Positions 8,529 to 15,664 of a stretch of DNA of 46,721 bases are shown one piece after another. Source of the DNA: Alphaproteobacteria bacterium (GTDB lineage: Bacteria > Pseudomonadota > Alphaproteobacteria > RF32 > CAG-239); assembly GCA_017935485.1 (NCBI GenBank), contig JAGBHO010000027.1, forward strand, positions 1 through 46,721, given 5' to 3'. Positions within the stretch are counted from its first letter, which is position 1. Each line of letters begins with the position of its first letter. The notes beneath the pieces were generated by a model, which saw only the letters and a program-made list of their open reading frames with translations, was not told where the DNA came from and did no database searches. A program made the translations under genes and the position numbers.

Positions 8529-10460
8529 ATGCACTCGATTCATGCACTGATTACCGACCTTACATTAATAACAATCTATGCCGGCATAATTACGTTGATT
8601 TTCAAAAAATTAAAACAGCCGACCGTTCTGGGATACATTCTGGCCGGAATTCTCGCCGGACCGTATTTTAACTTTTTACCCACGGTATCCGACCGGCAAA
8701 ACCTTGCAATCTGGGCTGACATCGGCGTCATTTTCCTCTTGTTTGGCCTCGGTCTGGAATTCAGTTTCAAAAAAATGATGAATGTCGGCAAATCAGCCAT
8801 GATAACCGCCATGGTCAACATCTTGTTTATGCTTTTTCTGGGCTATAACATCGGCCTGCTCCTTGGCTGGTCCGTTATGGACAGTTTTTTTCTCGGCAGC
8901 ATGATTTCCATGTCCTCCACCACCATCATCATCAAAGCTTTTGATGACCTCAACATCAAAAAACAAAAATTTACGGATTTGGTTTTTGGCGTTCTGGTTG
9001 TGGAAGACATTGTCGGCATTCTGCTTTTGGTTCTTTTGCCGACAATTGCCCTCGGCAATACCATTGACGGCAAAGAACTTGCCCTCAGTACCTTAAAACT
9101 GGTATTCTTTCTGGTACTGTGTTTTGTCATCGGCATTTACATTGTCCCGACCTTTCTCAAAAAAATCACCGGCTTTTTAACGGATGAAATGTTGTTGCTC
9201 ATCACAATCAGCATGTGCTTCGGCATGGTTCTTCTCGCTACGTCGTCAGGATTTTCTTCCGCTCTCGGCGCCTTTATCATGGGATCGATTTTGGCTGAAA
9301 CCGAAATCATCGAACGGATAGAAAAAAACATAAAACCGTTGAAAGACTTTTTTGGTGCAGTCTTCTTTGTATCCGTCGGCATGATGGTCAATCCCTCAAT
9401 GTTCATCCAATATGCCTGGCCGATATTCGTCATCACGTTGATTGTTATTTCCGGCAAGGTCGCATTCTCCTGTCTGGGCTTTGTCTTCTCCGGTCAAAAC
9501 CTCAAAACCGCCGTACAAGGCGGATTCTCGCTGGCGCAGGTCGGAGAATTTGCCTTCATTATTGCCAGTCTCGGTATGAGTATCGGCGTTTTAGACGCCA
9601 AAGTCTACCCGATTATCGTGGCCGTCTCCGTCATTACCACTTTCCTGACACCTATGATGATAAAATCTTCAGAACCGTTTTATAAGCGGCTGGCCAAACG
9701 CCTTCCGGCATCATGGAACAGATATATTGAGCAAAATTCCGCCGTTAAAGAAAACAAACATGAAGAACAGCTATGGCAAATGCTGTTCAAAAATTATTTT
9801 GCCAGACTGGGATTGTTGGCTATGATTCTTTATACAATCATCGGCTTTTCGGGCTATGTTGTCAAACCCCTCGTCAACAACATTTTTTCAGGCTTTTCGG
9901 CACGTCTGATTGTCACAACCGTTACTTTCGCACTGATGTCCCCTTTTCTAAAAGCCCTCATCGGCTGGGAGGCCATTCTGCCAAGCCTGTTAAAAGACAA
10001 AGTCGTTTCGGCTTTCTGCCGCATGCTTCCGATGAAAGACAAAGCTTCTGCCAAAATTTCCATTGCCCGCAAAATAGAAGAAAAAATCGGATTCTGCAAT
10101 GTTGCCGAAGAACAGAACGGCGCTAAAAACTTCTTCATCTCTAATAATAAAGTTGCAAACTTATACCACAAGCTTTGGATGGCAAAAAAAATCAACCGGC
10201 TGCCATTAATGGTCTTAACCAGTTTCCGTCTGCTGATGGTTGCTTTTTTCATCGTCACGGTTGTACATCAGTTTTTAACCGAAAACCCCAAAGTCACATT
10301 ACTTTTGCTGGCCGGTTCCGTCCTGCTGCTGTCCCAATCCAAATGGTTGTTTAATCAATATATGAAAATTGAAAACCAATTCTTAAATAATTTAAATGGC
10401 CGGAAAAAACATCAGGAAACTGAGGATACGGCACCGCAATCTGCAAAAGAAACAACTTAA
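8529..10460 (+). CDS. KefB-type monovalent cation:proton antiporter (CPA2) without RCK domain
   Basis: Residues 1 to about 385 form a Na+/H+-exchanger domain with 12 or so helices; LLFGLGLEFSFKKM near 77 and VLVVEDIVGILLLVLLPT near 155 are characteristic of KefB/YbaL-like CPA2 proteins. The remaining 260 residues do not show a Rossmann TrkA-N (GxGxxG) domain. Instead they contain three or four more hydrophobic segments (near 420, 460, 560 and 595) separated by basic stretches. The protein probably exchanges K+ or Na+ for H+ at the inner membrane. The start follows AGGAAAATTCC. It is separated from the upstream operon by about 100 bp. Confidence 0.85.
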   Translation: MHSIHALITDLTLITIYAGIITLIFKKLKQPTVLGYILAGILAGPYFNFLPTVSDRQNLAIWADIGVIFLLFGLGLEFSFKKMMNVGKSAMITAMVNILFMLFLGYNIGLLLGWSVMDSFFLGSMISMSSTTIIIKAFDDLNIKKQKFTDLVFGVLVVEDIVGILLLVLLPTIALGNTIDGKELALSTLKLVFFLVLCFVIGIYIVPTFLKKITGFLTDEMLLLITISMCFGMVLLATSSGFSSALGAFIMGSILAETEIIERIEKNIKPLKDFFGAVFFVSVGMMVNPSMFIQYAWPIFVITLIVISGKVAFSCLGFVFSGQNLKTAVQGGFSLAQVGEFAFIIASLGMSIGVLDAKVYPIIVAVSVITTFLTPMMIKSSEPFYKRLAKRLPASWNRYIEQNSAVKENKHEEQLWQMLFKNYFARLGLLAMILYTIIGFSGYVVKPLVNNIFSGFSARLIVTTVTFALMSPFLKALIGWEAILPSLLKDKVVSAFCRMLPMKDKASAKISIARKIEEKIGFCNVAEEQNGAKNFFISNNKVANLYHKLWMAKKINRLPLMVLTSFRLLMVAFFIVTVVHQFLTENPKVTLLLLAGSVLLLSQSKWLFNQYMKIENQFLNNLNGRKKHQETEDTAPQSAKETT

Positions 10461-10713
10461 ACGCTTAACCCTGACAAAAAATAAGCACATACAAAAGCTC
10501 ACCGGCGTTCTTCCGCCCGCCTTTCCGCCGCTACGAAAGGCTAAGCCTTTCTACTTACGGGAACAACTAACCTTTGCAGCGGCTACGCCTCGCAAAGCTA
10601 AGAGAAGTTTCGCTGGCAGTCGGTAGTCACCCCCCTTTTCTCTAGAGTTTCAAATCCATTTTTCCTTATCATTACCAATAAACCCCGCCTTGTACGGGGT
10701 TTATTGGTAATGG
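10461..10713 (+). repeat. Hairpin-rich intergenic repeat, copy 1 (no gene)
   Basis: I see no convincing gene between the antiporter and 10926. The stretch holds several short palindromes (GAAAGGCTAAGCCTTTC near 10536), then a block TCTAGAGTTTCAAATCCA (10641-10658). It ends in a perfect 16-bp stem, TTACCAATAAACCCCG (10672-10687) with its complement at 10695-10710. The same order (small hairpins, CTCTAG-G-TTCAAATCC block, TCATTA/TCATTT, long hairpin, then TGGCG) recurs at 13291-13455 beside tRNA-Ser. The right-hand 10714-10875 is AT-rich and featureless. Strand is nominal. Confidence 0.6.
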
Positions 10714-10875
10714 CGCTGCAGAAAATCATACCGGTTTAGAGCATACGAAAGAATAATATATTTCTAAAAAACATGTTTCATTAGTAATTTAAAAAACTCA
10801 TTAATTCTCTTCAATTTATTGGCAGAGAACAATTTTTGCAATATAAAAAATATCCAAACATTAATAACACACAAA

Positions 10876-10912
10876 AAAATATCCGCTTAAAACAATGTCA
10901 AACGGATATTTT
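10876..10912 (-). terminator. Predicted terminator of the first array gene
   Basis: AAAATATCCG (10876-10885) pairs with CGGATATTTT (10903-10912) across a 17-nt loop; on the minus strand the 3' arm runs into a T-rich tract. It lies just downstream of the stop at 10926. Confidence 0.6.
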
Positions 10913-10925
10913 CTTTTTCTGCAGA

Positions 10926-11465
10926 CTAAAAAGTAAAGCGGGCGGAAAAAACTTCCTCTACGGAACCATCCGCATTCTCATGTCGTACATAATCTGTTTC
11001 CACACTACTCACATTTTTTGCCACAGCACTCCAATTCTTACCGCGAATTGCTAAAATGCCATCAGCCTTGTCTCTCATTAACGTCATTTCCTTATTAAGT
11101 TGGGAAACCTGTGTATCAGGAGCAACTTTTTCAGGACAACGTTTACCCAAAACCTTCGGCTCCTGAATTTCTTCAAATTCCACATACTGCGGCTCATCGT
11201 CATTTTGACAAAAAGGCCAAATATTCTTGACTTTACCAAAAAAACCAAGCCGATTTTCTCTTTTAAGTTCCGGAAATGATTTCTCTGAAGATAACAACTG
11301 CAAATTCTCTTGACTTAAATCAAGAGGTCCTTCTACGATAAAATAAACAGTTTTACCTCCCAGAGCTGAACCCAATGTCCCGTCTATGAAAACATACACC
11401 GGATATCCGTAACGGCGGCCATACTCATTAATCTCATTAATCTTATCAATAACTCTCTTTTTCAT
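10926..11465 (-). CDS. Unknown protein, member 1 of a three-gene tandem family
   Basis: I recognise no family for this 179-residue protein. Its N-terminus (KINEINEYGRRYGYPVYVFIDG) is homologous by eye to that of the two neighbouring genes (QINRFGQQNGFPVFVMADG), while the rest differs. The C-terminal half is polar, with a possible helix near 116-134 and a strand-rich tail ending VEEVFSARFTF. No signal peptide or membrane segment is seen. The leader resembles those of the neighbours: an AT-rich track with a conserved TTGACA at 11523-11528. No Shine-Dalgarno sequence precedes the ATG. Confidence 0.65.
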   Translation of the reverse strand: MKKRVIDKINEINEYGRRYGYPVYVFIDGTLGSALGGKTVYFIVEGPLDLSQENLQLLSSEKSFPELKRENRLGFFGKVKNIWPFCQNDDEPQYVEFEEIQEPKVLGKRCPEKVAPDTQVSQLNKEMTLMRDKADGILAIRGKNWSAVAKNVSSVETDYVRHENADGSVEEVFSARFTF

Positions 11466-11522
11466 AATAATTTAATTTTATAATAACATTAAACAATATA
11501 AAAATAACATAAAAAAATTTTT

Positions 11523-11528
11523 TGTCAA
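11523..11528 (-). promoter_or_regulatory. Conserved TTGACA (-35 candidate) of array gene 1
   Basis: TTGACA followed by A- and T-tracts stands about 60 nt upstream of the ATG on the minus strand. The same arrangement is found before the other two paralogs (12367-12372 and 13135-13140). The -10 is not clear; ATTTTT at a 17-nt spacing is the best fit. Confidence 0.45.
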
Positions 11529-11541
11529 GTTTTTTTAATGC

Positions 11542-11573
11542 AAGAAAGCGGCTGCAAACACAGCCGCTTTCTT
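11542..11573 (-). terminator. Hairpin after the middle array gene
   Basis: A perfect 13-bp stem AAGAAAGCGGCTG / CAGCCGCTTTCTT with a 6-nt loop lies just after the stop of the middle gene. It is identical to the hairpin at 12385-12416. The T-tract is weak (TTTCTT), so termination is likely but not certain. Confidence 0.55.
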
Positions 11574-11579
11574 ATCAAA

Positions 11580-12308
11580 TCAATAATAGGAAATTTTAAT
11601 AAGAATCTCTTCTTCTTCGTTGCCGATTTTTCTGGAAAATTGATGTTGTTCTACTAACCTAACATCTAGATTAAGCATCTGGGAACTTTCTATATTAAAA
11701 GAATATTCACCTGAATTTTTTAATATTTTAGGCTTCACTGTAGGCTCATACACATAATAAATAGATTTAACATGTACAAGGACTTCAGGTTTAACTCTAG
11801 ATAATAATATAGATTTAACACGCATAGGGACTTCAGAGCTAGATAATATGGAAATACATCTTCTGAAAAAATGTGCTTCCGCTATACACATCTCCATCTC
11901 AGAATGCAAACGACCTAAAGTAAAACGCTCCCTACGGCTTGCCTCTGTATAATACTCTACTTCAAGCTTCTGTCGTATTTCCGGCAAAGCCAGAACATAA
12001 ATATTATCCAATTCTCCCTCATACTTTTCAACCGGCATGGTATCCGGCACAAACGGAAAATAGGGCAACCCTTCTGTCAACGGATGAACACGTGCTTTAA
12101 CCGGATTCCTCATTTGCAACCAGTCTTCATAACGGTAAACCTCTTGTGACGACAAACTGCTGTAAGCATCAATTTCCTTCATGACCACATACTGAAAAAC
12201 TTCCGAAGTCGCAGGAATCTTAACAAGACGTCCGTCAGCCATAACAAAGACCGGAAAACCATTCTGCTGACCAAAACGGTTAATTTATAATACCATATCT
12301 CTATTCAT
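11580..12308 (-). pseudogene. Member 2 of the tandem family, with nonsense codon at position 8
   Basis: From the ATG at 12306-12308, the equivalent of the intact paralog's start, the reading is MNRDMVL then TAA (12285-12287), where the paralog has CAA (Gln). The frame then continues without further stops through INRFGQQNGFPVFV to the end at 11580. A possible internal restart is the ATG at 12242 (220 residues), which would lose the conserved N-terminus. The N-terminal half and the C-terminal end are nearly identical to member 3; the middle differs and includes a 16-residue tandem duplication. Either a recent pseudogene or a gene expressed from an internal start. No family recognised. Confidence 0.7.
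11761..11856 (-). repeat. In-frame 48-bp tandem duplication inside member 2
   Basis: The block beginning ATAGATTTAACATGTACA at 11761 recurs, diverged, at 11809 (ATAGATTTAACACGCATA); both continue GGACTTCAG and end in CTAGATAAT. The 48-nt offset is 16 codons, giving two related segments (SSEVPMRVKSI and KPEVLVHVKSI). The neighbouring paralog has only one related segment here. Confidence 0.75.
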
Positions 12309-12366
12309 AATAATTTTATTTTATAATAATTACTAAACAACATAAAAATAATACAAAAATTTTTTT

Positions 12367-12372
12367 TGTCAA
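12367..12372 (-). promoter_or_regulatory. Conserved TTGACA (-35 candidate) of array gene 2
   Basis: This is the same leader as for array gene 3, nearly base for base from TTGACA to the ATG, with TATTTT at a 16-nt spacing as a possible -10. Confidence 0.45.
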
Positions 12373-12384
12373 GTTTTTTAATGC

Positions 12385-12416
12385 AAGAAAGCGGCTGCAA
12401 ACACAGCCGCTTTCTT
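12385..12416 (-). terminator. Hairpin after array gene 3
   Basis: This is a second, identical copy of the 13-bp GCGGCTG stem-loop, placed directly after the stop of the gene at 12423. It suggests each member of the array is a separate unit with its own leader and end. Confidence 0.55.
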
Positions 12417-12422
12417 ATCAAA

Positions 12423-13076
12423 TCAATAATAGGAAATTTTAATAAGAATCTCTTCTTCTTCGTTGCCGATTTTTCTGGAAAATTGATGTTTTTGTACTAA
12501 CTTAACATTCGAACCAGAAGTCCGGAAGTGTGCATCTACTTTAGTAAAAAAACATTCACCTGAATTTTTTAATATTTTAGGCTTCACTGTAGGCTCATAC
12601 ACATAAATAATAGATTTAACACACTCAGATCTTCTGAAAAAATCTGCTTCCGCCATACACACCTCCATCTCAGGATAAAAACGATTTAAAGCAAAACGCT
12701 CCCAACCGCTTGGATGTTTATAATGACTTACCATAAGCTTCTCTCGTATCTCAGGCAAGGCCAGAACATAAAAACATATCTCTCCCTCATACTTTTCAAC
12801 CGGCATGGTATCCGGCACAAACGGAAAATAGGGCAACCCTTCTGTCAACGGATGAACACGTGCTTTAACCGGATTCCTCATTTGCAACCAGTCTTCATAA
12901 CGATAAACCTCTTGTGACGACAAACTGCTGTAAGCATCAATTTCCTTCATGACCACATACTGAAAAACCTCCGAAGTCGCAGGAATCTTAACAAGACGTC
13001 CGTCAGCCATAACAAAGACTGGAAAACCATTCTGCTGACCAAAACGGTTAATTTGTAATACCATATCTCTATTCAT
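12423..13076 (-). CDS. Unknown protein, member 3 (intact) of the tandem family
   Basis: This 217-residue product is the full-length form: MNRDMVLQINRFGQQNGFPVFVMADG and onward. Residues to about 115 are nearly identical to member 2, and so is the last stretch (QFSRKIGNEEEEILIKISYY); about 120-195 diverges. No signal peptide, membrane helix or known catalytic motif is visible. Charged and aromatic residues are spread evenly, as in a soluble globular protein. No Shine-Dalgarno precedes the ATG. The homology of the leaders breaks off exactly after GTCAAG at 13141, marking the outer end of the duplicated array. Confidence 0.7.
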   Translation of the reverse strand: MNRDMVLQINRFGQQNGFPVFVMADGRLVKIPATSEVFQYVVMKEIDAYSSLSSQEVYRYEDWLQMRNPVKARVHPLTEGLPYFPFVPDTMPVEKYEGEICFYVLALPEIREKLMVSHYKHPSGWERFALNRFYPEMEVCMAEADFFRRSECVKSIIYVYEPTVKPKILKNSGECFFTKVDAHFRTSGSNVKLVQKHQFSRKIGNEEEEILIKISYY

Positions 13077-13134
13077 AATAATTTTATTTTATAATAATTA
13101 CTAAACAACATAAAAATAATACAAAAATTTTTTT

Positions 13135-13140
13135 TGTCAA
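13135..13140 (-). promoter_or_regulatory. Conserved TTGACA (-35 candidate) of array gene 3
   Basis: TTGACA is followed by seven A, five T and then TATTATTTTT; TATTTT at 13113-13118 with a 16-nt spacer is a plausible -10. The ATG at 13076 lies about 37 nt further on. Confidence 0.45.
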
Positions 13141-13234
13141 GAAAATACCCTTTTGCCAAATTCAAAGCATCAAAACTTTTTATAATTTTTTCTCTTTGCT
13201 CATATTTTGGGCTATGAACTCATTTTTACATACG

Positions 13235-13263
13235 AAAAAAGACGCTGTTATCTGGCGTCTTTT
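13235..13263 (-). terminator. Terminator-like hairpin beside the broken tRNA-Ser copy
   Basis: GACGC / GCGTC with flanking A6 and T4 tracts forms a short terminator hairpin. It sits at the same place relative to the partial tRNA-Ser 3' end (13272) as the 13412-13450 hairpin does relative to the intact tRNA-Ser. Confidence 0.5.
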
Positions 13264-13271
13264 AATCAAAA

Positions 13272-13401
13272 TGGCGGAGAGATAGGGATTACTCGGCGCT
13301 TCGCTTGAGTTGCACGGGCGCTCATCGGCTCCGCCGACCGTGATACTTCCGTCTCACTTTCGCTTGTAGTCGAACCCTTCCTCTAGGGTTCAAATCCAAC
13401 T
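13272..13401 (-). pseudogene. Partial, interrupted tRNA-Ser copy
   Basis: TGGCGGAGAGATAGGGATT at 13272-13290 is identical to the 3' end (with CCA) of the tRNA-Ser at 13451-13469. Where the intact gene continues with CGAACCCTAGG, an 80-bp GC-rich segment (13291-13370) intervenes, after which CGAACCCTT resumes at 13371. This matches an insertion within the T-loop of a tRNA-Ser duplicate. The D- and anticodon arms are absent; the segment then runs into CTCTAGGGTTCAAATCC shared with the repeat at 10641. Confidence 0.6.
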
Positions 13402-13411
13402 CTCCTCATCA

Positions 13412-13450
13412 TTTACAAAAAAAGCGCCATAAAGGCGCCTCTTTTGTAAA
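13412..13450 (-). terminator. Terminator of tRNA-Ser (long hairpin)
   Basis: TTTACAAAA...GCGCC (13412-13428) pairs with GGCGCC...TTTTGTAAA (13434-13450), directly adjoining the tRNA CCA end. It is an imperfect stem with an A-rich bulge. It corresponds in position to the perfect 16-bp stem at 10672-10710. Confidence 0.6.
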
Positions 13451-13542
13451 TGGCGGAGAGATAGGGATTCGAACCCTAGGTACCCCGTAAAGAGTACAAT
13501 TGATTTCGAGTCAACCGCATTCGACCACTCTGCCATCTCTCC
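13451..13542 (-). tRNA. tRNA-Ser (anticodon CGA)
   Basis: Acceptor GGAGAGA pairs with TCTCTCC, discriminator G, CCA encoded at 13451-13453. The anticodon loop CTCGAAA carries CGA, a long variable arm (class II) is present, and the T-loop is TTCGAAT. It is intact, unlike the partial copy to its left. Confidence 0.95.
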
Positions 13543-13585
13543 GTACGAGGGATTTTATACGGCGAAATAATCAATTTGGCAAGCA

Positions 13586-14185
13586 TTATTTAAAAATTTT
13601 AACTCTTTCGTCAATCGGCAGAAAAGTCTTTTCTCCGGCCGGAGCCTCCACGCTTCCCACAGGCATCTGGGCCAGAAGCATCCAGCTTTCCGGAAGCCTC
13701 CATTCCTGTTTTACCGCCGCATCAATCAGCGGATTATAATGCTGCAGCGAAGCGCCTGCCCCTTCCGCCTCCAACGCCGTCCAGACAATGTATTCCAGCA
13801 TTCCGTTCGCCTGCAAAGACCACTTCCCGAAATTCTCGGCATAAAGCGGAAACTTCTTTTGCAAAGCTTCCACCGTTTCCATATCTTCAAAAAACAAAAT
13901 CGTCGCATATCCGGCCGCAAATGATGCAATCTTAAGCTCTGTCTTGGCAAAACCGTCCGCCGGTGCAACCTTTTTCAATTCTTGTAAAACAATATCCCAA
14001 AGCTTATGGTGACTCTCGCCAAACAACACAACCACCCGCGCACTTTGTGAGTTAAAAGCCGTCGGACAATATTTAACCGCTTCCTTTACAATATCGCTGA
14101 TCTGCTGTTCCGATAAAACCTCTTTTGCTCCCAAATCATAAATCGACCGGCGTTTTTCAATCATGTCTGCTAATTCTTTTTTCAT
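13586..14185 (-). CDS. Nitroreductase-family protein, Frm2/HBN1-like
   Basis: The 199-residue protein fits the small nitroreductase subfamily that includes yeast Frm2 and Hbn1: MIEKRRSIYDLG near residue 8-19, KYCPTAFNSQSARVVVL near 38-54, and GMLEYIVWTALEAEGAGASLQHYNP near 127-151. These bind FMN and act in the cytoplasm, probably in redox or stress responses; the natural substrate is not settled. There is no leader peptide, in contrast to the nitroreductase at 7384. AAAGGAGGGCAAA precedes the ATG. No operon partner overlaps it. Confidence 0.85.
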   Translation of the reverse strand: MKKELADMIEKRRSIYDLGAKEVLSEQQISDIVKEAVKYCPTAFNSQSARVVVLFGESHHKLWDIVLQELKKVAPADGFAKTELKIASFAAGYATILFFEDMETVEALQKKFPLYAENFGKWSLQANGMLEYIVWTALEAEGAGASLQHYNPLIDAAVKQEWRLPESWMLLAQMPVGSVEAPAGEKTFLPIDERVKIFK

Positions 14186-14235
14186 TTTGCCCTCCTTTAA
14201 ACAATACCAAAGATGTATATGCTGTTTTCAAAAAT

Positions 14236-14640
14236 TCAATCCCTGACATATTGTTCCGGCAAACGTTCAAAATTAAACTTTGGCGCCCGCTCGCGTTGCG
14301 CCTGCGGTAAAACCGGCCTGATAAAAAAACCGACAGCAAAATTATTTTCTGTTTCTTCTTTCGGAAACAAACGGTTTACCCTCACTTTAACCTCTTTACG
14401 GTCATCATACCCAAAAAGTTCCGGCGGCAGCGTATCAACCATAATATCAAAATTTTCAAAAATCACAAAACCGTTCACCACACAGGAAAGCTTTTCTTTG
14501 GTAAGGACATTTTCAAACTCAATCTCGTCATTCACCCGCACCTGCTGAGCCACTTTGTCAAAAACCGCCAGCTGGATTTTTTTCTTTCCCTCCAAAATCT
14601 GATTATAAGACCAGGGAATAATCGGTATAACGTGTTTCAT
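14236..14640 (-). CDS. ASCH/PUA-like domain protein
   Basis: Residues 1-60 (MKHVIPIIPWSYNQILEGKK, then VNDEIEFEN) resemble an ASCH domain, a PUA-like fold thought to bind RNA or nucleotides: a hydrophobic start, the I-L-E-G-K-K turn, and a basic-then-acidic beta pair. The tail (about 95-134) is unlike the usual domain and is basic. I chose the ATG at 14640 because AGGAGG stands 5 nt before it; the in-frame GTG two codons earlier overlaps that site. Function is not known. The assignment rests on pattern resemblance only. Confidence 0.6.
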   Translation of the reverse strand: MKHVIPIIPWSYNQILEGKKKIQLAVFDKVAQQVRVNDEIEFENVLTKEKLSCVVNGFVIFENFDIMVDTLPPELFGYDDRKEVKVRVNRLFPKEETENNFAVGFFIRPVLPQAQRERAPKFNFERLPEQYVRD

Positions 14641-14706
14641 GCCCACCTCCTGACAAATCGTTTCATATTCCTGTATTTTATTTGATTTTATAAAAAATTC
14701 AATCCC

Positions 14707-15048
14707 TTATCTGTCAGGGCGGTTTCTTTTCCGTTTGTCATATTCTTCCGGCGTCAAAAGCTCAACCTTGTCCGGATCAACTTCATGCACCTCATAAAAA
14801 CCCTGAGGCTCAATCCAATTTTTGAAGCGCATTTTCATCCGCCGATACCACCCGATAAAAGCCGGATAATTCCGGCGCCACCATTCTCCGGCCTTCTCCG
14901 CTCCTGCCGTAATAAAAACAAAAGCCACCAACGCCAGACATAAAATCAGACCGATATAAAGCGCCACTCCCAAAAACATAAAAAACAAAAAACCGGCAGC
15001 CGCCATAAATACAATTGATAAAAAACGTTCCAAATTCTTTCCTTCCAT
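14707..15048 (-). CDS. Small membrane protein, unknown
   Basis: The 113-residue protein has two hydrophobic segments, about 10-28 (FMAAAGFLFFMFLGVALYI) and 30-48, followed by a basic cytoplasmic-looking tail (MKMRFKNW near 70) that ends KRKRNRPDR. I recognise no family. The ribosome site is weak. It lies 66 bp upstream of the ASCH-like gene on the same strand and could be co-transcribed with it. Confidence 0.55.
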   Translation of the reverse strand: MEGKNLERFLSIVFMAAAGFLFFMFLGVALYIGLILCLALVAFVFITAGAEKAGEWWRRNYPAFIGWYRRMKMRFKNWIEPQGFYEVHEVDPDKVELLTPEEYDKRKRNRPDR

Positions 15049-15091
15049 AAACTCAACTTATTTATATAAATAGGAATTTTTTTTGCCAAAA

Positions 15092-15262
15092 TCAAAAGTC
15101 GGAACACTTTTTTGCATTTTCCTCATCTTCCTGCCGCAACATCTGCAAAATCACAGACACGTCAGACACTTTTTCCGCCACAAGCGCATTTTTGTCATCC
15201 TCACCGGAAAAAATCCTGACTTTACCACAGCCAAAAAAATCCGAAAATACGTTTATTTTCAT
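15092..15262 (-). CDS. Small unknown protein
   Basis: From the ATG at 15262 the product is 56 residues (MKINVFSDFFGCGKVRIFSG...). AAAGG stands about 10 nt upstream; an earlier in-frame TTG at 15283 has no ribosome site. It lies 13 nt beyond the stop of the next small gene and is probably translated with it. No domain is recognised. Confidence 0.45.
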   Translation of the reverse strand: MKINVFSDFFGCGKVRIFSGEDDKNALVAEKVSDVSVILQMLRQEDEENAKKCSDF

Positions 15263-15275
15263 CAAATAAATACCT

Positions 15276-15545
15276 TTATACAACCTTTACGGCCGCAATA
15301 TAGTTGTCGCAAACCGTATCTTCGGAAGAACGTTCAATCAAATAAACCTTGTCTGCCTTCAGCAAAGCGCCTTCAATATTTTCGTTCACATGCTCCAAAT
15401 CGACAATCGTTCCTGCATTTTTCTTCAAACAGGCGGTTTTGGCCTCTTTGCAATATTCAAAAACCGGTTCGTTGACCTCACGGCTGTGCGTATCATCAAT
15501 GATAAACAACAACTCATCGCGTTCATTTTGTAAAATACAATACAA
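15276..15545 (-). CDS. Small unknown protein with TTG start
   Basis: The 89-residue frame opens with TTG at 15543-15545, which is preceded by GGAGG with a 7-nt spacer; no in-frame ATG lies near. The sequence (YCILQNERDELLFIIDDTHS..., ending DNYIAAVKVV) looks like a compact soluble alpha/beta protein with three cysteines. I do not recognise a family. The strong ribosome site and the closely following small gene argue for a real, two-gene unit. Confidence 0.5.
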   Translation of the reverse strand: MYCILQNERDELLFIIDDTHSREVNEPVFEYCKEAKTACLKKNAGTIVDLEHVNENIEGALLKADKVYLIERSSEDTVCDNYIAAVKVV

Positions 15546-15664
15546 AACAACACCTCCTACACTATGAAACTATCATGGACAAGATACAACAGATTCGCCT
15601 GATTACAAAATACAAAATCACATCAGCACACAAAAAAGAGCTTTTCAGCACCTGTCATTATAAA

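Noticed and set aside
10396..10626. A 76-codon frame overlapping the antiporter end and the repeat
   Set aside because: It begins inside the antiporter gene and runs through palindromic repeat DNA; the peptide has no plausible domain.
10711..10745. Possible tRNA remnant after the 16-bp hairpin (starts TGGCG)
   Set aside because: Apart from a CCA-like end there is no T-loop or acceptor complement, so I do not call a tRNA.
10461..10925. Possible CRISPR or tandem repeat array
   Set aside because: The short palindromes are not regularly spaced, differ from one another, and no cas gene is near.
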